Shown: positions 51,954-63,283, numbered from the stretch's first letter. The stretch is DNA of 64,000 bases from Candidatus Meridianibacter frigidus (GCA_003243975.1 QHBJ01000025.1:62001-126000), one strand, 5' to 3'. Translations and numbers: made by a program. Notes: generated by a model not told the origin, from the sequence alone.

Positions 51954-52928
51954 CTAAGAACTGGGATGCAAGATGAAGTTCGTGACGGCGCGCACCATTT
52001 GGAGGTCGAGGGGCAGCGCCGGTTGGCTGTAGGTTGCGAAATTCGCTTCGCGGTCGGCCGAAACGTCGCGCAGAACGTGATTCATTCCCTGCACCATGAC
52101 GAGCTTCGCTTTGGGAGCGCTTTTCGATAGCGCCATGGCGTCTGCAGGCGAAGCTTGCAGATCAGTGGTCCCCTGGACTATTAGGGTGGGAACCTGCAGT
52201 TTGGAAAACTCGACCGCGGGGTCGTACTTGAACCAACTAATGAGGTAGGGTTGGGCCGAGGGCCGGAAGAGCGCCGCCAATGCCGGCGACACCGTAGCGA
52301 TATGATTGCCGGCTTCCAGCGAAGTGATGTCCGCCAGGGATTCATCCAGAATCGGCGCGTTCGCCGGATTTTCGCGCAGTTGTGAGCGCAGCACATCGCC
52401 CGCTTTGAATCCTGCGCCGTCGAGGCTGATAACTGCCGCCACGCTTGGAACCCGCTGTGCGGCAAGCGCGCCAATGAGAGAGCCTTCGCTGTGGCCGACG
52501 ATGGAAACACCACGAAAGCGCCTATCGGTTTGAAGTAGCTTGACCCACTGCACGGCGTCGTCCACGAACATGTCAAAACGGAGGTCGGCTTCCAAAACGC
52601 CGGGCATCGCGCTTTCGCCGACGGTGCGCTTGTCGTAACGCAACGTTGCGATGCCTGCTTTCGCGAGTTCGGAAGCGAGCATTCGGTAAGCGTCGGTTTT
52701 CAACATGGGCGAGTTCCCGTTGCGGTCGGTCGGCCCCGACCCGGCGATAATCAGCGCTACCGGGAACGGCCCCATGCCCTCGGGCAGCCTCAGCGTTCCG
52801 TGCAGGGTCCCACCTTGCACTGCGACCGAAGCGGAAAGATCAGCCGGCGGCGCCGCGCTTGCAGGCAAAACGCGCGTCAACGCCAGCAGCGCCGCCCCCA
52901 TGATGAACGGTGTCAGTCTTACTTGCAT
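51954..52928 (-). CDS. Secreted alpha/beta hydrolase
   Basis: A 324-residue protein with an N-terminal signal peptide (hydrophobic part about 7-20, cleavage after ASA near residue 25). GHSEG is the nucleophile elbow with the catalytic Ser. LIVQGTTDLQ holds the likely Asp and MNHVLRD the His of the triad. YDKRTVGES resembles the dienelactone-hydrolase-like family. The ester or amide substrate is unknown. It follows dnaJ by 15 bp. Confidence 0.85.
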   Translation of the reverse strand: MQVRLTPFIMGAALLALTRVLPASAAPPADLSASVAVQGGTLHGTLRLPEGMGPFPVALIIAGSGPTDRNGNSPMLKTDAYRMLASELAKAGIATLRYDKRTVGESAMPGVLEADLRFDMFVDDAVQWVKLLQTDRRFRGVSIVGHSEGSLIGALAAQRVPSVAAVISLDGAGFKAGDVLRSQLRENPANAPILDESLADITSLEAGNHIATVSPALAALFRPSAQPYLISWFKYDPAVEFSKLQVPTLIVQGTTDLQASPADAMALSKSAPKAKLVMVQGMNHVLRDVSADREANFATYSQPALPLDLQMVRAVTNFILHPSS

Positions 52929-52943
52929 GATGCGTCCTTTCGG

Positions 52944-53954
52944 TTAACTCTTGCCGTTGCGCAAGGCCGCTAGTTCTTTGTACAATTTTTTCTCTTTTTC
53001 GCTGAGTTCTTGTGGCAATTGTCCGACCAATCGAACGTACTGGTCGCCGGATCCGCCGTTGCGAACCCTCGGCATCCCTTTGCCGGAAAGACGCAGAGTG
53101 CGATTGTTCTGCGTACCCGGCGGAATGGTCATGGTGACCTGTCCAGCCATCGTCGGCACGCGAACCTCGCCGCCCAGCACCAAGTCGTAGATGTTCACGG
53201 GAAGGTCGACGTAAAGATCGTCGCCTTTGCGTTTGTAGGTCGGGTCATCGTTGAGCTTGACGATAAGAAACAGATCACCGTTAGGGCTTCCCGCGCCCCC
53301 CTGTCCCGCCAAACGAATGCGTTGTCCTTCGCGCACGCCTTTGGGAATGGAAACGTCGAACTTGCGGGTGGTCAGCAACCTTCCGGTTCCGTGACAATGC
53401 GGGCACAGCGCGTTGTTCAGCGTGCCCGTTCCCCGGCAGCGCGGACAGACATCTTCAACCTGCAGCGACACTGATTTCTTGCCGCCGTCGTATGCGTCGC
53501 GCAGTCCTAGTTCGATGGTGGTTTCCAGATCTTGTCCGCGCTGGTGCCCAAAACCGGCGGTTTGTTGTGCCGTTTGGCGCCGTCCGATGCCCGAGAAGAA
53601 CATGTCGAAGAAATCGGAGAAGCCGCTCGCGCCTTCCGCAGAACTTCCGCCGAGATCACCGAAGTCGAAGACCGTTTCACCCTGAGCGCTGCGGTACCGG
53701 CGTTGCTGCTCCGCTTGATGCGCGGCTTGTTGCCAGTTACTGCCCAAAACGTTGTACTTCTTGCGCTTCTCGGGGTCGCCGAGGACTTCGTATGCTTCCT
53801 GGATGTCCTTGAATTTTTCTTCAGCTGCGCGCGCGTTCTGCGGGTTCGCATCGGGATGCCACTTCCGCGCGAGCTTGCGGTACGCCGATTTGATGTCTTT
53901 CTCCGCCGCATTCTTCGGCACGCCCAGGATGTCGTAATAATTCTTATAGTTCAT
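52944..53954 (-). CDS. DnaJ-like co-chaperone with half a zinc finger
   Basis: A 336-residue J-protein. The J domain starts NYKNYYDILGV with the HPD motif at 33-35. A Gly/Ser-rich linker follows. The zinc region has only CPRCRGTG (170-177) and CPHCHGTG (184-191), two of the four CxxCxGxG motifs found in canonical DnaJ. The C-terminal peptide-binding domains follow (VSIPKGVREGQRIRLAGQG, GEVRVPTMAGQVTMTIPPGTQ). So one metal site remains. It lies after grpE in the dnaK operon. It could be a DnaJ or a CbpA-like variant. Confidence 0.92.
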   Translation of the reverse strand: MNYKNYYDILGVPKNAAEKDIKSAYRKLARKWHPDANPQNARAAEEKFKDIQEAYEVLGDPEKRKKYNVLGSNWQQAAHQAEQQRRYRSAQGETVFDFGDLGGSSAEGASGFSDFFDMFFSGIGRRQTAQQTAGFGHQRGQDLETTIELGLRDAYDGGKKSVSLQVEDVCPRCRGTGTLNNALCPHCHGTGRLLTTRKFDVSIPKGVREGQRIRLAGQGGAGSPNGDLFLIVKLNDDPTYKRKGDDLYVDLPVNIYDLVLGGEVRVPTMAGQVTMTIPPGTQNNRTLRLSGKGMPRVRNGGSGDQYVRLVGQLPQELSEKEKKLYKELAALRNGKS

Positions 53955-53974
53955 TCTGAAGGCGCTCCGCCTAG

Positions 53975-54505
53975 CTACGAATTTTTCGAAACGATGACTT
54001 TGGCGGGGCGCAAGACGTCGTCGCCAAGAAGGTAGCCCTTCTGCGCTTCTTCCACAACGGTTTCGTCGGCGACGGCGGGATCCTCGCGCGTTCCGATCGC
54101 CTCGGCCAGCTTGGGGTCGAAGAGTTGGCCCTTGACTTCCATCGCCTTTACGCCCTCGCCGGCTAAGAGACTCCCGAAACCCTTGAGCGTCTGCGCAACG
54201 CCGTCGCGCAGCCCGTCACTCTCGGAGTCAACCGCTAGTGCGCGTTCCAAATTATCGATTACCGGCAGAAACTTCTGCAGAAGCGAACGGCGCCCGGCCA
54301 GCGCGATGTCGGCGAATTGCCGCTCGATCCGTTTCTTGTAGTTCTCGAAGTCGGCCATTGCCAGCAGAAACTTGTTGTAGTTCTCGTCGGCTTTGGCTCT
54401 GGCTTCGGCCAATTCGGCAGCGCCGTCGGCGACGGAACCCTCCGTTTCCACAAATGGGGGGACGTCCGCTTCGGTGGTGTTCAATTCCAAGTCTTGTTCT
54501 TGCAT
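53975..54505 (-). CDS. grpE: Nucleotide exchange factor GrpE
   Basis: GrpE releases ADP from DnaK. The protein has 176 aa: an acidic disordered N-terminus, then a long helix (NKFLLAMADFENYKKRIERQ) and the C-terminal beta domain with YLLGDDVLRPAKVIVSK, all standard. It lies between dnaK (90 bp, with a REP-like palindrome in the gap) and dnaJ (20 bp). Confidence 0.95.
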   Translation of the reverse strand: MQEQDLELNTTEADVPPFVETEGSVADGAAELAEARAKADENYNKFLLAMADFENYKKRIERQFADIALAGRRSLLQKFLPVIDNLERALAVDSESDGLRDGVAQTLKGFGSLLAGEGVKAMEVKGQLFDPKLAEAIGTREDPAVADETVVEEAQKGYLLGDDVLRPAKVIVSKNS

Positions 54506-54526
54506 GCGTGTTTAGCCGTCGCAAGT

Positions 54527-54590
54527 GTCACGCCGAGCTTGTCGAGGCGCAGCGGTTTGTCGCTGGTTCTCGACAAGCTCGAACTGACAG
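54527..54590. repeat. REP-like imperfect palindrome, copy 2
   Basis: The element begins TGTCACGCCGAGCTTGTCG and ends with the near-inverted CGACAAGCTCGAACTGACA; about 18 of 21 outer bases pair. It shares the TGTCA...GAGC.TGTCGAG core with copy 1 at 37194-37270. It lies between dnaK and grpE, where it might cap the 3' end of dnaK mRNA and lower grpE/dnaJ expression. Confidence 0.55.
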
Positions 54591-54595
54591 ATCTG

Positions 54596-56520
<1,925 letters not shown>

Positions 56521-56642
56521 TACTAGGCCTTGCCACTTATGCGACTACAAGGATCTAAGCGTGCCGTCTATAGTACCGCGACGGCCGCTCCATGTTCCAC
56601 TACTTAAAACAGGTATCCCCGCACCGGGGTTGCGGGAACGGA

Positions 56643-57083
56643 TTAGGTGCCAAAAGAGCCGATTACCACTGGCGTGCACGTGGAGTTGAGATTGTTGACG
56701 GAAACCTGGACGGTACTGCCGGCCGGGACCGCCACGTTGAACGCACTGCTCTCATAGACAGGGTTGGCAAATGGCGGCGTCGCGTTCGGAGATGGCAGCG
56801 GAAGCGCAGCGGGTTGGAAGGTCCCGCCCAGTTGGCTACCTATGCCGCTCACCGTCACGACGGCGTCCCATCCGGAGCCTAAAGCCGTTTGGTCAGCTAC
56901 GATGACCTGCCCGATGTTCGGCGAGTTGCCCGTCGAACCGGAGGCAGGGAATGCTAGGAACGGCGTGTCCCCGGCGGGCGGTACGCAGGCCACGGGATTT
57001 GAGCCTGAACCGGAGTTCGATGAACAAGCGGCCAACAAGCATGCGGTGCCTAGCAGGGTCAGTCCAACGCGTGAAATTTTCAT
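56643..57083 (-). CDS. Uncharacterised lipoprotein
   Basis: 146 aa with a lipoprotein signal (LLAACSS, lipidated Cys20). The mature region is rich in Gly, Ser, Pro and Thr and contains a possible beta-sandwich segment toward the end with two further Cys. No family was recognised. It lies in its own gap between dnaK and htrA. Confidence 0.65.
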   Translation of the reverse strand: MKISRVGLTLLGTACLLAACSSNSGSGSNPVACVPPAGDTPFLAFPASGSTGNSPNIGQVIVADQTALGSGWDAVVTVSGIGSQLGGTFQPAALPLPSPNATPPFANPVYESSAFNVAVPAGSTVQVSVNNLNSTCTPVVIGSFGT

Positions 57084-57366
57084 GCCGCATTATATCCACG
57101 TTCTGCTGAATCTACACTGAGCGCCCAACATCCCAATCGCGGTCTCATCTTGTGAAGAAAGGCCCACGGCGGACCAAGCAGCGAACTCCCTGGGTCTATA
57201 AATGAACTTGGCGATTGTGGGTTGCTACCTTCTCTTTATGTTCGTGTTCGTTCCGTGGGCCAATAAGAACGCAGGCTATCTGGACGACGACCTGTGGCAC
57301 GTTGGCGAATGAGAAGATGGCCAAGCTCGGTTCGAACCGGGCCTCCTTTATCAGTGTGGTGAGGGG
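57084..57366. other. Gap between the lipoprotein and htrA, with one candidate small gene
   Basis: 283 bp without a confident gene. GGTTCGAACC near 57334 looks like a tRNA T-loop, but the stems needed for a tRNA do not pair. A 36-codon reading frame is listed separately at 57202-57312. Confidence 0.4.
57202..57312 (+). CDS. Candidate small membrane peptide of 36 residues
   Basis: ATG at 57202 to TGA at 57310-57312 encodes MNLAIVGCYLLFMFVFVPWA followed by NKNAGYLDDDLWHVGE: one hydrophobic helix and an acidic tail. It lies in an otherwise empty gap and has no clear ribosome-binding site. Short membrane peptides like this are plausible but easily arise by chance. Confidence 0.3.
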   Translation: MNLAIVGCYLLFMFVFVPWANKNAGYLDDDLWHVGE

Positions 57367-58572
57367 TTACGGGCCCGAAGGTACCCCAAGGTCGGCGGGG
57401 CGCTCCGTAACTTTCACCGGCACCAACCGTTTGCTGCCTTGCGACCATATCTCCAAGCGTATCGTCTGGCCCGGAGCCGTTGCTTTGATGGCCGAGATGA
57501 GGTCGTCCCTGGTCGTAATCCGTTTACCGTTAGCGCTTAGGACCACGTCGCCGCCTTGCAGCCCGGCTTCATCGGCCGGCGTGCCGCCCGAAACCTGCGC
57601 AACGACGACGCCTTGCGAGCCCTGGTAGCCAATCTGCGAGCGAATGTTTGCGTTCAGGTCCGCCAGCACTGCGCCGATGAAACCGACGTTTGTGCCTTGG
57701 TGGATGCCGCTGCTATGCTCGAGCGAGCCAACCTGCGAGCGCAGAACGTTGGCGGGGATGGCGAAACCGATGCCTTGCGCCTGCTGCGGCGATGCCGTCG
57801 ATTGGTTGACGCCGATTACGCGGCCGTTGATATCGACCAGCGGCCCACCGGAGTTTCCGGGATTGATGGGCGCCGACGTTTGCAAGAGTCCCTTAAAGTT
57901 AATTACGCCACCTGATTCGTCGGGGATCGGCTCGTTGCGGTTGAACCCGGAGACCACGCCCACCGTTACGGTTTTCTGCAGCTCGAGGGGTTCGCCGATT
58001 GCGATCGCCCACTGGCCGGCTTCCAGCTTGTCGGAGTCCGCCAACTCTACGGGCGGCGGCAGTTTCGCGTAACTATCCACCTTGATTAGGGCCAAATCCA
58101 CGCCCACGTTGGCGGAGAGCACGTGCGCGGGTACCTTGTCGCCGTTTGCAAAGACCACTTCCAGCTTGCTGATGCGCATATTGCCGGGGGGGTTCACGAC
58201 GTGCGCGTTGGTCACGATCTCGCCTTCCCGGTTGAGCACAAAGCCCGAGCCCGAAGCGCGCGCCCGATACCGCTGGACCCCTTGCGGACTGCCATTTCCT
58301 AAGTACTGTGAGATCGGGTCGAGCGGTACGATCTGCTGACCGTTTACGATCAGATTGATCGCGACAACCGAGGGGCCGACGCGCTTGACGGCGCTTACGA
58401 TCCGGTCTTGGTCGCTACCGCCCGAAAACGAGGCCGCATACACCATGCCTGGTTTTTGTTGGGGAGCTGCAGCATTGGTGAAGTGCGTGCTGGCGTAGAT
58501 CATCATCGAGAAACTGCCGATAACAGCGCCGGCCAGCGCGACGATGAGCAAGGGCAAAAGACGAGCTTTCAT
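57367..58572 (-). CDS. HtrA/DegP-type periplasmic serine protease with one PDZ domain
   Basis: A trypsin-like protease of 401 aa from the ATG at 58572. The N-terminal KARLLPLLIVALAGAVIG is a signal anchor. GSGFVLNREGEIVTNAHVV holds the catalytic His, GVDLALIKVD the Asp and INPGNSGGPLVD the Ser. One PDZ domain follows, with VVVAQVSGGTPADEAGLQGGDVVLSANGKRI. Such enzymes degrade misfolded envelope proteins. It lies downstream of the MacAB-like operon on the same strand with a gap of about 90 bp. Confidence 0.93.
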   Translation of the reverse strand: MKARLLPLLIVALAGAVIGSFSMMIYASTHFTNAAAPQQKPGMVYAASFSGGSDQDRIVSAVKRVGPSVVAINLIVNGQQIVPLDPISQYLGNGSPQGVQRYRARASGSGFVLNREGEIVTNAHVVNPPGNMRISKLEVVFANGDKVPAHVLSANVGVDLALIKVDSYAKLPPPVELADSDKLEAGQWAIAIGEPLELQKTVTVGVVSGFNRNEPIPDESGGVINFKGLLQTSAPINPGNSGGPLVDINGRVIGVNQSTASPQQAQGIGFAIPANVLRSQVGSLEHSSGIHQGTNVGFIGAVLADLNANIRSQIGYQGSQGVVVAQVSGGTPADEAGLQGGDVVLSANGKRITTRDDLISAIKATAPGQTIRLEIWSQGSKRLVPVKVTERPADLGVPSGP

Positions 58573-58662
58573 CTTGGCGATAACCATCCTAACAGAAGTG
58601 TTGAGCTTTCTTGGTTTCCTACTACTCCAAGAACGCGGGAAAGTCGCACCGGGTGCCGCATC

Positions 58663-59382
58663 CTACCGCGGCGAGGTTCCCGCCGCAACGGCGCTGCGCT
58701 CGTCTGAAACGATCAGGCCGTCTCGCAGGCGAATGATCCGCTTAGCGTGGGAGGCTACTTCCTCGTCGTGCGTCACCATGATAATGGTGCGCCCTCCGGC
58801 GTTCAAGTCCCCGAAAAGGCGCATGATCTCTTCGCTGGTGGTGGAGTCCAGGTTGCCGGTTGGCTCGTCGGCGAGCAAGACCGCCGGGTTGTTAACCAGC
58901 GCACGCGCAATGGCCACGCGCTGCTGCTGTCCCCCGGAGAGCTCCTGGGGCTTGTGGTGACCGCGGTCCCCGAGTCCGACGTCCGCCAGGCGCGCGCCTG
59001 CTATGGAGTTGCGTTCGCGCGCGCTCAGCCCGGCGTAGAACAGCGGCAAGGCAACGTTCTTAACCGCATCGGTGCGCGCCAACAGATTAAAACCCTGAAA
59101 GACGAAGCCGAGCTTTTTGAGACGAATTTCGGCCAGCTGGTTATCGTCGAGCGCGCTCACGTCGGTGCCGTCCAGCCGGTAGGATCCCTCGGTCAGGCGG
59201 TCGAGGCACCCGATGATATTCATCAATGTCGATTTGCCGGACCCCGATGGGCCCATAATAGCGACGTACTCACCCCGCTCGATGACAAAGCTGACGCCAC
59301 GTAACGCCGGAACCTCCATCGCGCCATTGCGGTACACCTTGGTGACGTCGCGCACGTCGATGGCGCGGGTGAGGTTATTCAT
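58663..59382 (-). CDS. ABC transporter ATPase, MacB/LolD-like
   Basis: A 239-residue ATPase. MGPSGSGKSTLMNIIGCLD is Walker A, ELSGGQQQRVAIARALVNNP the signature motif, and LLADEPTGNLDS Walker B with the typical MacB/LolD wording. It serves the two FtsX-type permeases encoded next to it. The gene overlaps the neighbouring permease by eight bases. The substrate (drug, lipid or peptide) cannot be told from this subunit. Confidence 0.93.
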   Translation of the reverse strand: MNNLTRAIDVRDVTKVYRNGAMEVPALRGVSFVIERGEYVAIMGPSGSGKSTLMNIIGCLDRLTEGSYRLDGTDVSALDDNQLAEIRLKKLGFVFQGFNLLARTDAVKNVALPLFYAGLSARERNSIAGARLADVGLGDRGHHKPQELSGGQQQRVAIARALVNNPAVLLADEPTGNLDSTTSEEIMRLFGDLNAGGRTIIMVTHDEEVASHAKRIIRLRDGLIVSDERSAVAAGTSPR

Positions 59383-60574
59383 AGCGCAGCGCCTCGATCG
59401 GATCGAGATTGGAAGCGCGATAGGCGGGATAGGTGCCGAACGCCAGTGTCACGATCGTCGCAAAAGTGACTGCGATCAACGTAGCTCGGAGCCACGGAAG
59501 AGCGGTGATGCTTCCCGTGAGCTTAACGATTGCGAACGCATTGACCCCGTAACCGATCGCTAATCCCAAGGCCAGACCGATACCGCAGCCGATACCGCAG
59601 AGTAAAAGGGCTTCGACGAAAAATTGCGCCAGAATTTGGCCCTTGCGTGCGCCGATCGCTTTGCGGATTCCGATCTCGCGCGTGCGCTCCGTCACCGAAA
59701 CCAACATGATGTTCATGATGCCGATGCCGGCTACCAAGAGCGACACCGCTCCGATGAGCCCCACGATCATCGTGAGAACCCCGAAAACCGCTCCCACCAG
59801 TTGGTTAAACGTTTTCTTGTCGAATGTAATGTATTGAATGCCTTTGACGTTGCGATGGAGGTTGCGCAGTTCGTTGATCACCGCGACCTCGGTTTGTGCC
59901 ATTTGAGATTGGTCGATAACGTAGATAGCCGCACCGAAGAGGATGCGGCCCTGCAGCCAGTCCCGCTCGTAAACGGTATACGGAATTGCGACATCCCCGC
60001 CAAAGTTGGCGTTTAGGACACCGGTGCGAGGAGCCGCCATAACTCCAGTGATGACGTAGCGGCGGTTTGCGACGTGTAAGCTCTTGCCTAATGGGTCCGA
60101 GTTGTCGGGAAAGAGCTTTTGATACGTCTTGTAGGATAGAATGCAAACCGTGGCGCGCGCTGCCACTTGGTCGGGCGTGAAGTTGCCGCCGAAGGCGAAA
60201 GGGGTCGTGGCGTAGCGCTCGGCGGATGCTGCGAAAAGAACCGCCGGGGAGTGACCGTGCCCGACATGCGCGAGCTGGCGCACGAAGGATAGAGGCGCTA
60301 CGTCGCTGACGTTGGCAACGTGGATGCGCAAGTCGGCCAAGTCCTTTTCGTGCATCGCTGCTTTCTGGAAGTCGCCTTGCTGCACGTTAGGCTGCACGAA
60401 AAAGCTATTGTCGGCCAGCCCGCCCAGGAGCCCCTCGACCGCGCCCGACATTCCCGAGCCCAAGACTTGAATAGCAATAACGGCGCCCACGCCGATGATG
60501 AGCCCGGTGATTGTTAAGAGCGTGCGAATTTTGTTGGCCATTAGCACGCGCAGCGCTTCTTCGAAGTAGAGCAT
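59375..60574 (-). CDS. MacB-like ABC permease 1
   Basis: A 399-residue membrane protein with the MacB/FtsX layout: one N-terminal helix (IRTLLTITGLIIGVGAVIAI), a large periplasmic domain and three C-terminal helices ending in the conserved SLLVAGIGIMNIMLVSVTERTREIGIRKAIGA and SNLDPIEALRYE. It is separate from its ATPase, in contrast to E. coli MacB where both are fused. A second related permease lies three bases upstream, so the exporter may be a heterodimer. Confidence 0.9.
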   Translation of the reverse strand: MLYFEEALRVLMANKIRTLLTITGLIIGVGAVIAIQVLGSGMSGAVEGLLGGLADNSFFVQPNVQQGDFQKAAMHEKDLADLRIHVANVSDVAPLSFVRQLAHVGHGHSPAVLFAASAERYATTPFAFGGNFTPDQVAARATVCILSYKTYQKLFPDNSDPLGKSLHVANRRYVITGVMAAPRTGVLNANFGGDVAIPYTVYERDWLQGRILFGAAIYVIDQSQMAQTEVAVINELRNLHRNVKGIQYITFDKKTFNQLVGAVFGVLTMIVGLIGAVSLLVAGIGIMNIMLVSVTERTREIGIRKAIGARKGQILAQFFVEALLLCGIGCGIGLALGLAIGYGVNAFAIVKLTGSITALPWLRATLIAVTFATIVTLAFGTYPAYRASNLDPIEALRYE

Positions 60575-60577
60575 GGA

Positions 60578-61771
60578 CTAAGAGCGCAGCGCCTCGATGG
60601 GATCCATACGGGCTGCCCGCAACGCAGGGTACATTCCAAAAGCCATCCCGACGCTAATTGAGAAGCCGAGTGCAACGCTTACAATCAAGACGTAAGGGAT
60701 GATCGCTTCTCCCAACGTGCGGCTGATGATGCTCGCGGTGCCCACTGTCGCCAAGATGCCGAGCAGCATTCCGGTTGCTCCTCCGCCCAGCGCCAGCAAC
60801 AGTGCTTCCATCAAGAACTGCAACGCGATGTCGCGCCGGCTCGCCCCTATGGCCTTACGAATTCCGATCTCGCGCGTGCGTTCGGTGACCGAGACGAGCA
60901 TGATATTCATGATTCCGATGCCGGCTACGACGAGTGCAACCCCGCCGATGCCGGTCAGCCCAGCTGCGATAATGCCCAGCACTTTCTCGAACCCATTTAC
61001 GAATGCGCCGGCGTCTTGGGTCTGGTACTTTGCGCGCGCTCCATGAATGTGTTGAAGGGCCGCGATGACCGCGGCATTTGCCGCGTCGGTGTGGTCGGCG
61101 TCCTTTGGATAGTATTGAATCCCATCGACCGGACCCGGCTGCATGTGGTGAAAGGTCGAATAAGGTATCTGCGCAAACCCGCTCGCGGCGCCCGTGAAAA
61201 GCTGGCCTTTCAGCACGTCCCCATAAACGCCGACGATCTCAAAGCGCGTACCGTTGATGTCGATAAACTGTCCGGTCGCCGATTGGTTTGGGAAGAACTT
61301 GTCGGCAACGTCCGAGGAGAGCAGGCAAACATGGGCGCCACTTTGCTCGTCGGTGTCGGTTAAACGCCGCCCTTCACGCAACGCGACGGTGTCCGGGTGA
61401 TAGCCGCTTCCTGAGGCGACGGATTCGGTTTCGTGGATACGATTTGCCGAAAGCGTATAGTTGTTTTGGTAAACCGGCTCGGCAATGGAAACGGCGTCGC
61501 CGGCGAGTTCGCGTACGGTGGCCACGTCGCGATATTGGATCGCAGCGTTGGCCGGATCGTCCTGATCCTCATCCACGCTCACCTGTTGCGGCAGCACTCC
61601 GAAGCTCGAGAATTGCGTGGAGATTCCGCTGCTCGCGGCGTGACTGATTCCGAGCACGGCGATGACCGACGATGTGCCGATAATCATGCCGAGCATGGTC
61701 AGGATGGAGCGCGTACGATTGAGCCAGATCGCGCGCAGCGCTTCACCGGCGTAGGCCAGAATGCGGCTCAC
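60578..61771 (-). CDS. MacB-like ABC permease 2
   Basis: A 397-residue paralogue of the neighbouring permease with the same layout: N-terminal helix TRSILTMLGMIIGTSSVIAV, periplasmic domain, then the C-terminal GIGIMNIMLVSVTERTREIGIRKAIGA shared almost exactly with permease 1, and ARMDPIEALRS. It overlaps the adaptor gene by four bases. The pair probably arose by tandem duplication. Confidence 0.9.
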   Translation of the reverse strand: MSRILAYAGEALRAIWLNRTRSILTMLGMIIGTSSVIAVLGISHAASSGISTQFSSFGVLPQQVSVDEDQDDPANAAIQYRDVATVRELAGDAVSIAEPVYQNNYTLSANRIHETESVASGSGYHPDTVALREGRRLTDTDEQSGAHVCLLSSDVADKFFPNQSATGQFIDINGTRFEIVGVYGDVLKGQLFTGAASGFAQIPYSTFHHMQPGPVDGIQYYPKDADHTDAANAAVIAALQHIHGARAKYQTQDAGAFVNGFEKVLGIIAAGLTGIGGVALVVAGIGIMNIMLVSVTERTREIGIRKAIGASRRDIALQFLMEALLLALGGGATGMLLGILATVGTASIISRTLGEAIIPYVLIVSVALGFSISVGMAFGMYPALRAARMDPIEALRS

Positions 61772-63279
61772 GAAGCGGTGGGTGATGGACTCGGCGTCGC
61801 CGCCGTTACGCTTGCGCCCTCCGTTAGGTCCAGATTCTTTTCATTGACTACCACGTCGCCGGGGTGCAATCCCCCGCGCACGATGGCCTTGGCATCGTTG
61901 CTTGCCCCCAGCGTCACGGGCTGCTTATGGGCTATGCCTTTGCGAACCACGAAGACGTACGCTTTGCCTTTGTCTTTGACGACGGCATCGTTGGCGACGA
62001 CGATGGCGTGTGGGATGTCTGTGGTGAGAACATCGACGTCTACGCTCATCCCGTCGCGCAAGTACGGCGGTGAAGCGTCAAGCCGCACCGTCGTAATGAT
62101 CTGACGCGCCGTACTCGATGCGTCCTCGGACTTTTGCGCGACCGGGGAGATCATGATAACGTGCCCGGTCAGCGTCTTGCCCGGAAAATCTTCGCCCGTG
62201 ACGGAAGCGCGCTGCCCGATGCGAACGTTGATGATATCTTGCTCGTCCACTTTGGTGCGTACGATGAAACCCTCGTTGGTGGACATGGTGAGCAGTGTCT
62301 TGCCCGCCTCGATATCGTCGCCCGGCTGCAGGGGGCGCAATGGATCTTGGGTTTCTGCCGCCAGACTTAAGATGGTCCCGGAGAAAGGCGCGCGGATTTC
62401 CGTGCGCGCCGCTTGATCGGCAGCGTACGCATAGTCGGTTTGTGCTTTAGCCGCATCGGCGTACGCGGCGGCAACGTCGCCTCCGCCGGCTTGCACGCGC
62501 GCCGCCGAAAGCGCGGCCTGCGCCTGGGCGTAGTTCTCTTGAGCGGACCGCATATTGTCTTGCAGCACCGACTGGGAACGTGAGAGCTGCGTGCCTAACG
62601 ACTGTCGCGCCAACCTGGCTTGGTTGTAGGCCACTTGGGCCTGATCCAGCTTGGCCTTGGCTTGGTCCAGCATGTCGCGCGCGATCGCCTTGTTGGCCAG
62701 CAGATCCGCGTCCGCATTGTAAATGCGGCGCGCTTCACGCAGGTTGGTGTCGGCATTGGCCAAGTTGGCATCGGCTTGCGCCTTTTGGTCGGTCGCCGTG
62801 TTTCCGCCGTAGCCCAAACCGGACTGCGAGCCATTCGCCAGATCTTGCTGCGCTTGGGTCAGGCGGGCCCGCGCGGACTCGAGACTGGCTTCCGCCTGCG
62901 CGATTGCACTGCTGGAGTTCGCTTCCGAGCCGTGCGCGTGCGCGATTGCGGCCTGATACGCTTGCGCCGCGCCCTGCGCTCCGGACGTTACCTGCGGATT
63001 GTCGATAGTGGCCAGCAGCGTTCCGACGGAAACCACTTGACCCGGATGGACGAAGACGTTCCCAATATTTCCGGAGACTTGCGCGGGGATACTTTGAACC
63101 CGCGGTCGCTGGAGGACGCCGTTCTCCGGTAGCTTCGTTTGAAAGGCAGCATACCGAACGGTTACCTGCCTTACGGTAATCGAAGAGGAGCGATGCGAAC
63201 GGCCACCGACCGCGGCAATGACGATCAGTAGCGCCAAGCCGCCGATCAGGATGAGAATATTACGATTCCGTTTCGACAT
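61768..63279 (-). CDS. HlyD/MacA-family periplasmic adaptor
   Basis: A membrane-fusion protein of 503 aa from the ATG at 63279, with one N-terminal membrane segment (ILILIGGLALLIVIAAVGG), a beta-barrel/lipoyl region (SGNIGNVFVHPGQVVSVGTLLATIDNP), a long Ala/Gln-rich coiled-coil hairpin (about 75-260), then the returning lipoyl half (TEIRAPFSGTI) and beta-domain. It links the MacB-like permeases to the TolC-like protein. The coiled coil is long, and an Ala/Ser-rich tail ends the protein. A longer frame starting at 63375 is rejected. Confidence 0.92.
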   Translation of the reverse strand: MSKRNRNILILIGGLALLIVIAAVGGRSHRSSSITVRQVTVRYAAFQTKLPENGVLQRPRVQSIPAQVSGNIGNVFVHPGQVVSVGTLLATIDNPQVTSGAQGAAQAYQAAIAHAHGSEANSSSAIAQAEASLESARARLTQAQQDLANGSQSGLGYGGNTATDQKAQADANLANADTNLREARRIYNADADLLANKAIARDMLDQAKAKLDQAQVAYNQARLARQSLGTQLSRSQSVLQDNMRSAQENYAQAQAALSAARVQAGGGDVAAAYADAAKAQTDYAYAADQAARTEIRAPFSGTILSLAAETQDPLRPLQPGDDIEAGKTLLTMSTNEGFIVRTKVDEQDIINVRIGQRASVTGEDFPGKTLTGHVIMISPVAQKSEDASSTARQIITTVRLDASPPYLRDGMSVDVDVLTTDIPHAIVVANDAVVKDKGKAYVFVVRKGIAHKQPVTLGASNDAKAIVRGGLHPGDVVVNEKNLDLTEGASVTAATPSPSPTAS

Positions 63280-63283
63280 GCTT

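Noticed and set aside
57320-57355. GGTTCGAACC as a tRNA remnant
   Set aside because: The flanking bases do not form a T-arm and no acceptor or anticodon arm can be drawn on either strand.
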